Positions 37,144 through 49,080 of a stretch of DNA of 64,000 nt are shown here, in pieces. The position numbers and the translations under genes were made by a program. The stretch is from Strigops habroptila (lineage: Eukaryota; Chordata; Aves; Psittaciformes; Psittacidae). Numbering within the stretch: position 1 is the first letter of the stretch; each line of letters opens with the position of its first letter. The stretch lies in the NCBI RefSeq assembly GCF_004027225.2, contig NC_044288.2, positions 21,090,744 to 21,154,743 of the forward strand. The letters are read 5' to 3'. The notes beneath the pieces were generated by a model. That model saw only the letters and a list, made by a program, of their open reading frames with translations, did not search any database and was not told the origin of the DNA.

Positions 37144-40100
37144 ATGTCTCGGGGACCACAGCGGCCGCAGCGCCCCAGCACCCTGCGCATCCCCAGAGCG
37201 CGGGGAGGCCGAGCCCAGCGCGCCGGGTACCTGCTCCTGGCCGTGTGTGCCGCAGCGCTGTACCTCGCCGGGGAGCCCCTCCTGCCCACCGCCCGCAGCC
37301 TCACCTTCCACTTTCTGGCCCTGCAGGTCGGGGTGCTGCTCAAGGGCACCTGCTACCTGGCGGAGGAGATCTTCCACCTCCAGTCCAGGTGAGACAGCCT
37401 GGCCACGGCTGTGTCCCAGGCTGCGGGGCCACCCTGGGGACGAGGACAGAGCAGCCTCTGGGTGTTGGGGGGAGCATCTGCTCCTTTACTCCTGCTTGTG
37501 CCCTCTGTGGCAAGGCTCTGCTGTGCCCCAGCAGCACACACTGCTCTCCATCAGCTTCCCATCCCTCCCATCTCTTCCTCCCTTCTCTCCCCCTCTCCTG
37601 CCTGCCTAGCTCTCATGTATGGATGTCTCCTCGCCTTTTCTTTCCTCTCCTTTCCTCTCCCCTCCTCTCCTCATAGCTCCCCAATGTGCCCTTTCCCTGT
37701 GTAACATACCTCAGCCCCCAGCCTCTTCCCACCACCCCGTACTGGCGGGCATCGAGCTGTTGGAGATAGTATCCCCTTGCCGTCCTGTGTGACACTGCAT
37801 CTGCTCCCCTCTGACACCCGTGGGTGCTGCAAGCGACCCAATCCCGGGAGGCACCCCGGGTGCGCTGAGCAGGGTCCCCCAGGGCTCTAGGAGTCAGCAG
37901 CACTGGCAGGGAGGTGGGAGCATCCCTTGGCCAGTGCCCCATGTGCTGCTTGCTCCTGTCTCCCTGTCCCCTGCAGGCACCGCGGCAGCTTCTGGAGGGC
38001 GCTGAGCGCCTGCTTCCCGCTGCCCTGGCACGGGCCCGCGCTGCTGCTCTGCGCCTTGGCCTGCGTGGCTCTTCTCGATGAAGACAGGCAGAAGCTTGGC
38101 CTCCACCTTGGCCTGGCCGCCCTGTGCCAGCTCCTCAGCCTCGCCCTGGGGCTCCACGTAAGGCACCAACCCCTCTGTCCTGGCTGGCTGCTGGGGGAGC
38201 GCTTCAGCCCTACGCAGTGGTGGGGGCACACGGCCGGGTCCGCATGGCCCCTGCACATACAGCCCACCCGCACCCTGCCCCACAGTGGGGCAAACACCTC
38301 ATCAGCTCAGCCCCAAAGAGCTGATCTCCTCCACGCCGTGCTGCCACGCTGTAGGCAGGAGCTGCCAGCCTGCCTTTGAATGAGCACGGCCCCCCCGGTG
38401 CTGGCAGCAGCCCTCCCGCAGCCAGAGCCCCACTGACACAAACCCCGGGTGTTTATAAGTGTGTCAGTGAAGCCGGTACTTGAGGGAAGGGGTGGCTGTG
38501 TGCTGTCTATGGGTTCATTATAGGGGGGGCTGCGGGCAGAGAGCCAAGCTCCAGGTACCTCTGCAGTACTCCAGGGCTCTGCTTTCCCCCAGCTGAGCTG
38601 CATGGGAGAGGGATCATGCAGGCTACAGGAAGGTGCTTTGGGGACTGAACACCTATTTCCAACTAAATCACAGACTCATGGAACCCCAGCCTGGTTTGGG
38701 TTGGAAGGGACATAAAGCTCATCCAGTTCCAACCCCCTGCCACAGGCAGGGACACCTTCCGCTAGAGCAGGTTGCTCCAAGCCCCTGTGTCCAACCTGGC
38801 CTTGAACACTGCCAGGGATGGGGCAGCCACAGCTTCTCTGGGCGCCCTGTGCCAGCGCCTCAGCACCCTAATGAACACACAGAGCTGGCTCATGGTGTTC
38901 TCACCACTCTGTGAACACACAGGAGCCACTGGTGGCCCTGGAAACCCCACCATCAGGCGGTGGAATGTCCCCTCTCAGATGCTGGAAGCACTGGGCAGAG
39001 CCATAAGTTGCCCTGGGACACACAATCCCGATGGAGGGTGCAGCCAGAAACATGCCCCACTCGCCCCAGCATCAGCTTCCTCACCTGCAGGGGCTGTGGT
39101 GGTGGAAGGGGCAGCAGGGAGCTCACCTCCACGTCAGTCTGCTCCCAGTCCCTGCAGAGAACCCAGCGATGCAGAAGAGCCCAGGTGCTGCTTTCACCCC
39201 CCCTGCTCTGTCTTTGTTCCCTCTGCAGAAGCCCTCAGCAGTGGAAGCGTCCGAGATGTCCGAGAGGTCCAAGCAGAACGTCGCTCATGGACTTGCCTGG
39301 TCTTATTATGTTGGGTACCTAAAAATAGTCCTGCCACGTACGTAGCTCTTTCCCTGCATTATCATGCCTAGAGATAGAAATAGCTCCTAATAACAATCCT
39401 CCCACTTTTACAGCGTTAGCAGGGAAATGGGGAGCGAGGTGGAAAGCAGCTGGACTCACACCAGCCCCCTCTGCCCCATGCTCTCTTCCACCAGGGCTGC
39501 CAAAGTCAATGGAGGAATTCAGCAGAGCCAACCCCAGCGTGCTGTCATGCAGGGGCACCTGGAAGCTCCACATCTTGGTCCCTCTGAGCTGCGACGTCTG
39601 TGATGACCTGGAGAAAGCTGACAGCAATATCCAGTACCTGACCGACCTCACTGAAACCACTCTGACCCGAGCTGGCACCAAAAACAGGGTCTACAAACAC
39701 AGCCTCTATGCCATCAGGGATGAGGATAACAAGGTAGAGAGTGCAGCGTCAGGCCAGTGGTCAGCATGCCTCAGCCCAAAGGTCCTCCTGGCCTCAGACC
39801 CTGGTCCAGAAGTGGCCATATGGGCAGGACAGTGTCCCCTCTCCCCATAGATACACCCAGCTTTCAGCAGGCTTCCATGGCATGGAGAGGTCCTGGTCAA
39901 TGAAGGCCCATCTGCACCCCTTCCTGCTGGCTGCCTCCTCCCAGGCTCAGCCCTTGCAGGGATGTTGGGCTCATTTAACCCCTCCTGGAGCTCATGGGAG
40001 TCCAGAAAGCAGCAGAGACGTGAGCAGAAAGCAGCAGCTGTAGGGTACAGAGCATCACTTCCCATGGGACAAGTGAATATTTTTGTTGTGAAGAGGTGCT

Positions 40101-42517
40101 CGAAAATGTCTCTGTGAGTCATTACATCATTTGACTCTCTCCCAATGCACCAGTCACCTCTTTTCCAGGCTGTGGAGCCCTAAATCCCTCCATCTCACAC
40201 TGCACTCATCTCCTTCCACACCTCCAAGCAGTTGGGCCTCTGTGGAGGAGGGAACATGCTGGTCCTGCTGCCACAGCCGTGGATGGAGGTGTTGGCAGAG
40301 CGATGCTTCCCACCTGGGTCCCCATAAGTGGCCTTTTGCTGGTGCCCGAGCACTGAGCTGCTGCCCGCAGGGGCTCCAGAGCCTCCTTCCTGGCCCTGCC
40401 TCTGGGATAGTGCAGTCGGCATTGGGCTTTTCCTGCCACGATGCACACACCGATGCTGTGTTTCATCTGCCAGCCTCCTGCTGAGTCACTCGGCTCCAAG
40501 GGAGCTCCAGCAGCTCTGCAGCCTGGACCTGCCCTGCCCCACCGTGTGCTGCCAGTAAAACCCACCCCTTGGCACCAGCACTGGGTCACTGGGGCATCTG
40601 CCTCCCAAAGCTGGAAGCTCTTCCTGCTATTTACGGAGGGATCCCATTCCTCTTCCTTCTAATGCTTTATTAAACTTTCCAGTTTACCCAGTAGAAGACT
40701 TACTGGCAACCCAGCTCCTCCTTGGAATTCTTAGGGCTTTAACAAACCTCATCTGTTTGATCAGCCTCCTCCTAGCTGAGCATTCATCTCGCCAGTGTTT
40801 ATCCTCCTCTCCATTCTCCTGCACCCCATTAGGACACTCAGAATTCCACTTGTCCAGCAGAGCAGCCGCAGAGAAGGTGTGATCATCCAGCTCCAGCCCC
40901 TGCCGCGGGCAGGGACACCTTCCACTAGAGCAGGTTGCTCCAAGCCCCTGTGTGCAACCTGGCCTTGAACACTGCCAGGGATGGGGCAGCCACAGCTTCT
41001 CTGGGCACCCTGTGCCAGCACCTCAGCACTCTCACAGGGAAGAACTTCTGCCTCAGAGCTCATCTCAATCTCCCTGTGGTCCATCGCACAGCCCCAGGGC
41101 AGGGCACGGAGCAGCTGAGGGGTCTGAGGGCTCTGCCCAGCACCAGGGTCCCCTGGCAGCCCTTTGCTGGCTGCTCAGTTCTTCTGCCCTCATGTCTGTT
41201 TCTTCCTTCCCTGCAGCTCTGGCACTGTGCAGTGGAATATGCCACCCCGCTGCAGTCCCTCTACGCCATGTCCCAGGATGAGTGTGCTGCCTTCAGCCGG
41301 GAGGACCGCCTGGAGCAGGCCAAGCTTTTCTACAGGAGCTTGGAGGAGATCCTGAAAGGCTCCAAGGAGTGCGCGGGCACCTACCGGCTCATTGCGTATG
41401 AGGGTGAGTGAGGAGGCAGGAGGGTGCCCACACGGTGGCTGTGCTCTGCCAGCCCTTGAGAGACCTCAGAGCAGGGCAAACAAGGGGAAGCAGGCCATGG
41501 AGCTGCTGCAAGGGCTGGAGCAGCTCTGCTCTGGAGCCAGGCTGAGAGAGCTGGGCTGGGGCAGCCTGGAGAAGAGAAGGCTCCTGAAGGGGACACCTTA
41601 GAGCAGCTCCAGTGCCTAAAGGGGCTCCAGGAAACCTGGAGAGGGGCTTTGGACAAGAGCCTGCAGGGACAGGACAAGGGGAATGGCTTTAACCTGCCAG
41701 AGGGGAGATTGAGATGAGCTCTTAGGCAGAAGCTCTTCCCTGTGAGGGTGCTGAGGCGCTGGCACAGGGTGCCCAGAGAAGCTGTGGCTGCCCCAGCCCT
41801 GGCAGTGTTCAAGGCCAGGTTGGACACAGGGGCTTGGAGCAACCTGCTCTAGTGGAAGGTGTCCCTGCCCGTGGCAGGGGGTTGGAACTGGATGAACTTT
41901 AAGGTCCCTTCCAATCCAAACCAATCTGTGACTCTATGATTCCAGGAGTCCAGGAGCAAAGTTTTTCCTTCTTCCCATCGTCCTTTCATTTCCCTTCTCC
42001 ACACCTCCAGAGCAGCAGGCCTTGACAACAGCTTTGTGCTTCTTGCTGAAGTGAACCTCATTGTTTTTCAGAGGAAATTCAGCTCTCTCCCTGATGGGGA
42101 GAAGCATTTCTACCCAGCGAGGTAGTTCCCATCACAACACCGTGCCTGTATTTCACTCTCCTTCGTGCACTTTCTCTTTTAACTTCTTTCTCCTGACAAG
42201 CTGAAAGGGGGAAGCAAGCACCATGTTTTGACTTCTCAGGGAATGCTGTGTGTGCAGGAACTCTGCTCCCTGCCCTGCCTTGGACTCACCAGTGCAGGTG
42301 GGTTTTGTCTGTTTCTGTTCCAGAGCCAGCAGAAGCGGAGCCCCACTTCTTGTCCAGAGAGATCCTGTGGCACCTCCGGCAGCAGCACTGTGAGGAGTAC
42401 CCGGTGCAGGAGGAGAACCCCCCGCACACCCCATCCACCGCCCTCAGCTCAGCAGAGCTCAGCCTCCACATCAGCACCTCAGACCTGCCGCAGCCGCTGC
42501 GAAGTGACGGCTTCTAA
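37144..42517 (+). CDS. STING1: Stimulator of interferon genes (STING)
   Basis: STING is an ER-membrane sensor of cyclic dinucleotides that recruits TBK1 and IRF3 to induce type I interferon. Coding exons are 37144-37388, 37977-38157, 39229-39337, 39495-39733, 41217-41403 and 42324-42517. Borders and phases match throughout, giving 384 residues (chicken STING is about 380). Four hydrophobic segments fill the first ~140 residues. The connector and ligand-binding domain carry SYYVGY (167-172, equivalent to human S162-Y167), R243 and Y245 (human R238, Y240), and E265, T268 and P269 (human E260, T263, P264). The C-terminal tail keeps a pLxIS-type SLHIS (367-371) and the TBK1-binding DLPQPLRSD (374-382). 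Introns contain three CR1 copies. Only one Cys (C94) remains of the human C88/C91 palmitoylation pair. It is divergent from UBE2D2, as in mammals. Identity is secure. Confidence 0.96.
38668..38872 (-). mobile_element. CR1 LINE 3' fragment in STING1 intron
   Basis: Antisense copy from cacagactcatggaacccca to gccagcgcctcagcaccct, antisense to STING1. Confidence 0.85.
40884..41080 (-). mobile_element. CR1 LINE 3' fragment in STING1 intron
   Basis: Antisense copy from atcatccagctccagcccct to cagagctcatctcaatctcc. It ends about 137 bp before the STING1 exon at 41217. Confidence 0.85.
41488..41945 (+). mobile_element. CR1 LINE 3' fragment in STING1 intron
   Basis: About 460 bp, sense to STING1, from aagcaggccatggagctgct to gtgactctatgattcca, just after the exon ending at 41403. 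Confidence 0.85.
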
Positions 42518-42779
42518 AGCACCTGAAGCACCGCCCAGCCCCACACCGTCCCCTCGGGCCTGCCCTTAGCCCCTTCCTCCTGCAGCAAGTGCTGCCCATG
42601 GCAGCGAGCCCCAGCCTCCTGCAGGAGCTGCCCAGCGAAGCCTCCCATGCATCGTGGTCACTGGAAAGTGCTGACTCAAAGCAGAGCCCTGTGACACGCT
42701 TCCTGTCCTCTTCATGTCCATCTCCTGTAGTTATCTGTGGATGTTTGGGTTTGGTTTCAATCTGCTTTGATTCGTGTCA

Positions 42780-42785
42780 TATAAA
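42780..42785 (+). terminator. Candidate STING1 polyadenylation signal (TATAAA variant)
   Basis: TATAAA lies about 263 bp after the STING1 stop, and I see no canonical AATAAA in that span. TATAAA is a known weaker variant. Low confidence. Confidence 0.3.
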
Positions 42786-43412
42786 GCATTTTCCTCTGAG
42801 GCAAGTTGCAGTATCCCGAATCTCTGGCATGATGTGCGGTCTGCCCGCAGTGATCCGGTGGTGCTAGGTTGGGCTTTGGAAATCCCAGCCACGATGTGTG
42901 TGCTGGCTCCAACACCTCCATCCACCCTGGCCTCACTAATGGGATGGCTTCTGCAGGCACAAGGGGGAAGTGCAGGACTTCCGGGGCACCCTCCAGCCTG
43001 ATGAACCCTCCGTGCACTTACACACAAACAGCCTCAATTCCACCCATTCCGACTGTGGAGGACTGACACTGACTGACAATCAGTGGTCCCAAAGTGCAAG
43101 AAACCTCCCTGCCTTTGCTCCATCCAGTAATTCACATGCCCACATTGCTCCCAAGCACCCCACAGAAGTGTTTCTCCAGCCCCAGAGGACATGCCAGACC
43201 CCTGGAGTGCTGGGAAAGGGGCAGGGTGCAGTCCTGGGACAACTTTCACAGGGCCAGCCTAAGTACTTGGGCCTCATCTGCTCAGGTAGAAGCAGGGCAG
43301 GGGATGGATCCTGCTCCAGAGGGACTGCCTGGGCCAAAGGAAGCAGCCAAGAAACACACTCCCCATAGTCAGCTGCTGCCAGAAGCCTTCCCAGCTGGGA
43401 AGATAGCAAAAT

Positions 43413-43732
43413 CCCAAAGGGGCTACAGGAAACCTGGAGAGGGGCTTTGGACAAGGGCCTGTAGGGACAGGACAAGGGGAATGGCTTTAACCTGCCAGAG
43501 GGAAGATTGAGATGAGCTCTTAGACAGAAGCTCTTCCCTGTGGGGGTGCTGAGGCGCTGGCACAGGGTGCCCAGAGAAGCTGTGGCTGCCCCATCCCTGG
43601 CAGTGTTCAAGGCCAGGTTGAACACAGGGGCTTGGAGCAACCTGCTCTAGTGGAAGGTGTCCCTGCCCGTGGCAGGGGCTTGGAACTGGAGGAGCTTTAA
43701 GGTCCCTTCAACCCAAACCAGGCTGGGATTCC
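43413..43732 (+). mobile_element. CR1 LINE 3' fragment
   Basis: From caaaggggctacaggaaacc to ccaaaccaggctgggattcc. Confidence 0.85.
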
Positions 43733-46700
43733 ATAAAGGGATCCCCCTGAGAACACAGTCATACATGTGTGCACCCATCCTGCACTGGCTGGGCACTGAG
43801 CTTATGGGGCTCATCTTAGAAGTACAGCCACAGCACCAGTGCTTCCCCTCTGAGTAGAAGAAGAAAACCCTGGGTGTACCGTTTGGATGAGAGCTTGGCT
43901 GAGTGTGGTTTCTGCTGGGAAAAGGGCAGCCTGGAAAACCCTGCAGTCACCTCCCACAGGCCACGAGCCACAGGAAGCATGCAGAGCCACGTGCTGCACA
44001 GCCACCTGAGCAGAGCCGCCGAGAGCCTCTAACCCACCTCCTTAACCGCCTTGGGAAGCCTCTGGGATTCAAAAGGCCCCTGTGACCTGCTCAGGCTCCT
44101 GGGCAGCCCATGGCCAGCAAGCACCTGGATGTCCTTCTCCTCACACAGTGCTGATCCCTGTGAGCCCTTAGAACAGCGTTTGCTGGCCCTCACAGGTGGG
44201 TACCACACTCTTGGCCTAGAAGTGTGCTCTGTGCTGGCACCTCCTGCTCCCAGTGTGACACTGAGTAAAGACAGCTTATTCCTGTCTCATTTAAAGCCAC
44301 TGGTGAGACAACTGCGGTTCCTTCTGCCTCTCCTAAGCTTTCCTTCCCAGGATAAAACTGCTCTTACTGCAGCTGCCCCTCAGCACAGCACCCCAGGTAA
44401 GTATCAGGGCTCCATCTTCCATGCATGTGGCAGAACATGGTGGGAGATACCTCTCGCCACCTCCAAGCTTTCGGAGGAGATTTGGCTACATGTTGGTCCT
44501 GCTGGGAGTGGGAATTGGAACCCATTTCAGGACTCAGTAAAACCTTAATCTGCAGCATAATCCCTGGGCACTGCGTCTGTGCAAGAGAAAACTGGCAGAT
44601 GAAAGGGCTGGTAAGGGAGGGTTTGTGACAGCAAAGAGCAAGAGGCAGCTCCTCTCCGCCTGGTGGCTTGCAGAGGTGATGGGGATCTTTGCTGAGGCCT
44701 CCAGGATGTGCTGAGTGCCTGGTACTGCACTGGCCAGAGAGGGAGAGGGGAAAACTGCTGCTGCAGGGGAGGCACCTCCTGCTCCTGGTAGGAAACACAC
44801 AGCCCGGGGTGCAGGGAGCAGAGTGACGATCCTGAGGGGTCAGGGCATGGTCCTGATCCCAACCTCCTGTTTCAGAGCAGCATTCCAAGGGCACAGAGCT
44901 AATGCTGTGGGCACCTCCTGAGACTCAAGGTGAATGTGTGGCACCAGGGCTGAGCTCAGCAACACGGGAACAGGCAGAAGCAGCAGCGTGGGCTTGTTGA
45001 GCATCTTCACCCAGCGCTGCTCCAGAGCCTGAGCAGCTCTTCCCTGCCCTCAGGATGAAGGAGAAACATCAGAGAGCAGCAGACCCAAGCCATAGGCAGG
45101 GAGCAGCAACGCTACCACAGCTCAGTGAGATGAGCTGAGCAGGTCCAAGGTCCAACATCCAGTGGCAGGTCCCGGGTCAAGCAGGGATGTCCGTGGCACA
45201 GAGCAAGAGAGGATGAGCGAGGCACAGAGCCAGGCACAGCCTGTCTGCACCCTCCCTGCAGCCAGGGGTGCCAAGGACAAGGCTTCTCACAGCTCTTCCT
45301 CACATCTTCGCTGTTCTTCCAGCAGGTTTTGTTAGTGCCATTGAGATGTAAATAGGCCCAGCTCCTGTTCATTTGCAACCCAAGGACCAGCCTTAGGCAT
45401 CCTTTCAGAGGCCCGCTTTGCTCTTTCCTCCTTGTGGTCACCAGAAATGACTATTAACTGCCTGTACTGATCCATCCTGCTCCATACAGCAAAGAGGCTT
45501 ATTTTTTAACCTCAGAGTGGCTGACACTTGGGTTGTCTCCAAGCCCCGCTGCAGAGCAGCTGCTCGGGCTTTTACCATGAACTTAGACAAACGGATCAGT
45601 TCTTCTGCAGGAGATGCATGTGCCTGTTACAAGAGTGTCTTTACTCCTGCTCTTGTACATCTTCTCCTTCTCCTGGAAGGAGAAGCCAGCAGTGCAGCCC
45701 GACCTGCCATTGCACAAATACAGCAATTGTCTGGGTCAGGCAGATGGGGAAGATGGAGAAAGAATGCTCCTGAATTTGTGTCTTTTGAATGGTGAATTTA
45801 GGAATTATTTTATGGAGTTTGCATCCCCCTCACTGCCTAAAATCCCTCTAAACTCTCTCTCTGGAGGGATGGGTGTGTGTTAAATATCACTGTACTGGAA
45901 GACCTAGGGAATTTTTAGGCTGATTCCTGACTGATATTTAAAGAAAGGGATGGAGCTCAAAGCTGCAGTGCCCTTGCTAGGTTGAGGATGGGAAGTGGTT
46001 TTGGCTCAGGAGCCATTTCCATCCCACATGGCCATGGTGGGAGGCAGGAGCGCTGGGCACTCATCACCAGCCTGGAGTCAGGACATGAGCATCCTTGGGG
46101 AGGGTGAACATATTGGCCAGGAGCAGCACCTCCGAGAAGCTGCCTGTCCCCCATGTCCTTTGGGGACTATTTTAGCCTTTACCTCTGTTGCACATAACTC
46201 CCATCTCTGGGTCACATAGACTAGAAAGGAGAGTTCCTCTGCTTCAGGTTTGGGGCTGAGAGGTCAGTGTCAATTACTACTGAGAGCCTGTCCCTGTAAA
46301 TGACAGGCACCATCATCAGTGCTAACTAATTTCAAGAACACCTATTGGCAATTAAAAGATGCCTCACAGCATCCAGCTTCCTGCTTCTTTAAATGGCACA
46401 AACCCAGTGCTGGAACATCAGCAGAGACATTTCCCTCTTGGTTTTAATCTGCTGCTTTGGAGAATAAGGAATAGTCTCATGTGGCCACAGTAGTGACTGC
46501 ATCCAGTTTGCTGTGTCCCCTGCTCTGGGATGCTCTGTGCGAGAGACACAATGGTTTGGGTGTGAGAACCATCATCTGGCTCCTCTGGGAAATCTCATCC
46601 ATTTTCTTGCTGGTTTGTGATGGATGTTGGCACCTCAGACCAATAAGTGTTCGTGTTGCTTCTGCTCCAGTGCTGAACAGCAAGAAAACTGTAAAGAGAG

Positions 46701-47344
46701 AACTTTTGTTGTTCAAAAAAACAACAAAACATGGCCCTTATTGCAAACTGGCTCCTTCAATCTGGTGACTCTTCTCGGCTGGCTTCAGACCTGACTTTCC
46801 TCTCGAACATGTCTAGAAAACCACACGGTCTTCTGCAGACAAGTGCTTGTGGGGTCGGTGACTGGTCCCGCCATGAGGAACCAGCTCCAGGTGAGCAGCA
46901 ACCACGGTTCAAGTGGCCTGTGCTGCCCTCAAGTGTTGCTTTTTAACCACATCCCAATGCTCAGAGCCTGCACTAAGTTGCACTTTCCCAGTTTTGTGAT
47001 TGTGCTCCAAGAAAGGCCCTTAATTCACACTAAGTATTGTCATTTTACCTTTCACGTAGTAAAAATCGTTCTTGAAAAGTGGGTCGGCGTGAAGTGGGTG
47101 AGGCAAATGGCAGGTTCACCAACCTCCAGGCATTACATTTCTTATGTTTCTTATTTCTTATGCAGACAGCAGCTCAGTGCTTGGCCTGCCAGTGAGGGAT
47201 GGGCTCACATCTCTTGGATTTAAACTTGTTATTAATGAACTGCCTCTGCTTCCTGCTGCAACTGCTGCTGGCTCCAAGGTCCCTTCCATTGCCTCTCCCC
47301 AGTGGCTTAGTGGGAGCAGTGTAATACCTGTGGGGAATGTGCCT

Positions 47345-47452
47345 AAATTCAGTTTATTAATTAATATATAAATTTATATATTATCTATAATTATTACATT
47401 ATTATATATTATAGTATATATAATTTATAAATTAGTTAAATTAAATTAAATG
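47345..47452. repeat. AT-rich low-complexity tract
   Basis: About 108 bp consist almost wholly of A and T, with many TATA/ATAT/TTAATTAA units and short inverted repeats, inside otherwise G+C-rich DNA. It could extrude cruciforms. Confidence 0.8.
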
Positions 47453-48529
47453 AGAGCCAGCAGCAGTCCAGAAGCCCTCACAGGGCTGTCTCGATGCTCA
47501 TGCATGCTGCCTGGTTTAGCGCACAGCTCTGCCTGAAGAGTCACACCTTCAAACCCTTGAGCCTTTAAATCCTGTTGTAGCATCCATGGGGATAACATAT
47601 ATGTAAAACCCAACATCCCGATTTTTAATTAAACTGTGTGCCACGCAGCTGAAATCTGCATTTCAGTCATGCACTTCTCACTCCTGCCTCTAGTTCTGCA
47701 GTGCCTGTTTCCCAAGCTGAAAGCGCTGCAGTCCATGTCTCACTGGCATCTTCAATGGTGTGTTAGTGTGGTGCCCAGCACGATTGTGCGGTGCTTATGT
47801 CTCATAGAAAGGTGAACAGACAATGGGAAACCAACCCAGAGTCCCCAGTGGGCATGAAGGGTTGTTCCTGGGTGCCAGGCTGGGGTCACAGGTAGCTCAG
47901 GGTGTCCACACAGGGTCCCTTCTAGGGGCAGCTCTTTACCAAGCCTCTTAGCAGAGAGAGAACTGCAGTTCCAGCCTTTAGGTAGTAACTTGAAGGTTTT
48001 AGGGAGTCATTTTTGTTCTTTCCCCATCCCCAATGGTGCCAGGCTTTGCAGGAAGAGCAGGAGCCAGCAGCTGCTCCCATCACTGCAGTATCCCAGCCCA
48101 GACCAGGCTGGTGGGGCACGAAGCTGCTCAGGGTGCAGGGAGTCGCTGCCTGTGCCCAGCCAAACAGCTCTGACCCCTGAGCTGCTCCGGCCACAGAGGA
48201 AAGAGCCCACAGAGGTGCCTGCGCAAACACATCCTGCTCATGAAGGGAAAGGAAGAGAGGTTAATGAGGTTGGGACATGTTTTGTCTCCTTTTCCTGTGC
48301 CTAGTACTGCCCCTGGGCTGCACCCAGCCCCCTGAGGCCAGAGACTGTTGTCTCTGAAGCAGGAGGTAGGGGCATCGCCTCCACCCCTCGCTACTGGGAG
48401 AAGGATGGCTGTCTTGTGCTGGGGAGGGACCGTGAGGCACAGAATGAGGCACCATGCTTGGGATCAGACATGTCCTGTCACTTGTGCTTGATACCAGCAC
48501 CACACCGTGCTGCTGGCCCCCAATCCCAC

Positions 48530-49080
48530 ACCAGCGGCCCAAAGCAGCCCCTGCCCCGGCACCAGCCCCCACTAAGAGGAGGCGGCGCTCCCGCCATCAT
48601 GGCGGCGGCGGCCAGGCAGAGCCCGCCCCGTCTCAAGATGGCGGCGGGCGGGCCGGCGGCGGCGGCGGCCGGAAGGGCGCTTAGGTTGTCACGTCCCTCG
48701 CCAGCAGCCAATCAGCGCGCGGCGGCGCCTGCGCGGCGGGTGGTGCCTGCGCTAAGATGGCGGATGATAAGGTGAGTGGAGTGGGGCGGCGGGCGCGGCC
48801 CGGCCGGGGCTGAGGCAGTGTCGCGTTGTCCCTCCCGCCCCCCGCATCAGCCTTCGTGTCTCCCGCCAGGACTCGCTGCCGAAGCTGAAGGATCTCGCCT
48901 TCCTGAAGGACCAGCTGGAGAGCCTGCAGCGCAGGGTGGAGGACGAGGTGCACGCTGGCGTGGGGCAGGTAACGCGCTCCCCCCGGCCGTGTGGTGGCCA
49001 GGGGCCGGCCGGGCAGCGCTGTGAGGGGAGCCGCGTGCCCTGCGCCGCCCGCCGGCCTCACCCTTGGCTCTTCTCCTCAG
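48530..49080 (+). promoter_or_regulatory. SLC35A4: CpG-island promoter of the SLC35A4 locus
   Basis: This is a CpG-dense segment around the first exon. It contains an ETS-type CCGGAAG (48669-48675), a CCAAT box (48708-48712), NRF1-like GCGC half-sites, and three ATGGCGG (YY1-type) sites near 48598, 48634-48645 and 48754-48763. The last spans the microprotein start codon. Confidence 0.75.

Larger units (their letters stand above)
42790..48530. other. Intergenic region between STING1 and SLC35A4
   Basis: I looked here for ECSCR, which follows STING1 in mammals, and recognise nothing like it. The region holds one CR1 copy (43413-43732) and an AT-rich tract at 47345-47452. No other gene or RNA is supported. 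Open frames up to 176 residues show no exon structure. Confidence 0.55.

Noticed and set aside
36022-37392. 456-residue plus-strand frame running in frame into STING1 exon 1
   Set aside because: It passes through an antisense CR1 piece, the ISRE and a splice acceptor. The conserved STING start is the ATG at 37144 directly after the acceptor, and the upstream part is chance openness in G+C-rich DNA.
36575-37609. 344-residue plus-strand frame overlapping STING1 exon 1 in another frame
   Set aside because: It reads through the STING1 donor and into intron polypyrimidine sequence, with Pro/Ala/Ser-rich low-complexity content.
42790-48530. ECSCR or DNAJC18 expected after STING1 by mammalian synteny
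   Set aside because: No transmembrane-plus-tail pattern of ECSCR or J-domain HPD motif was seen on either strand.
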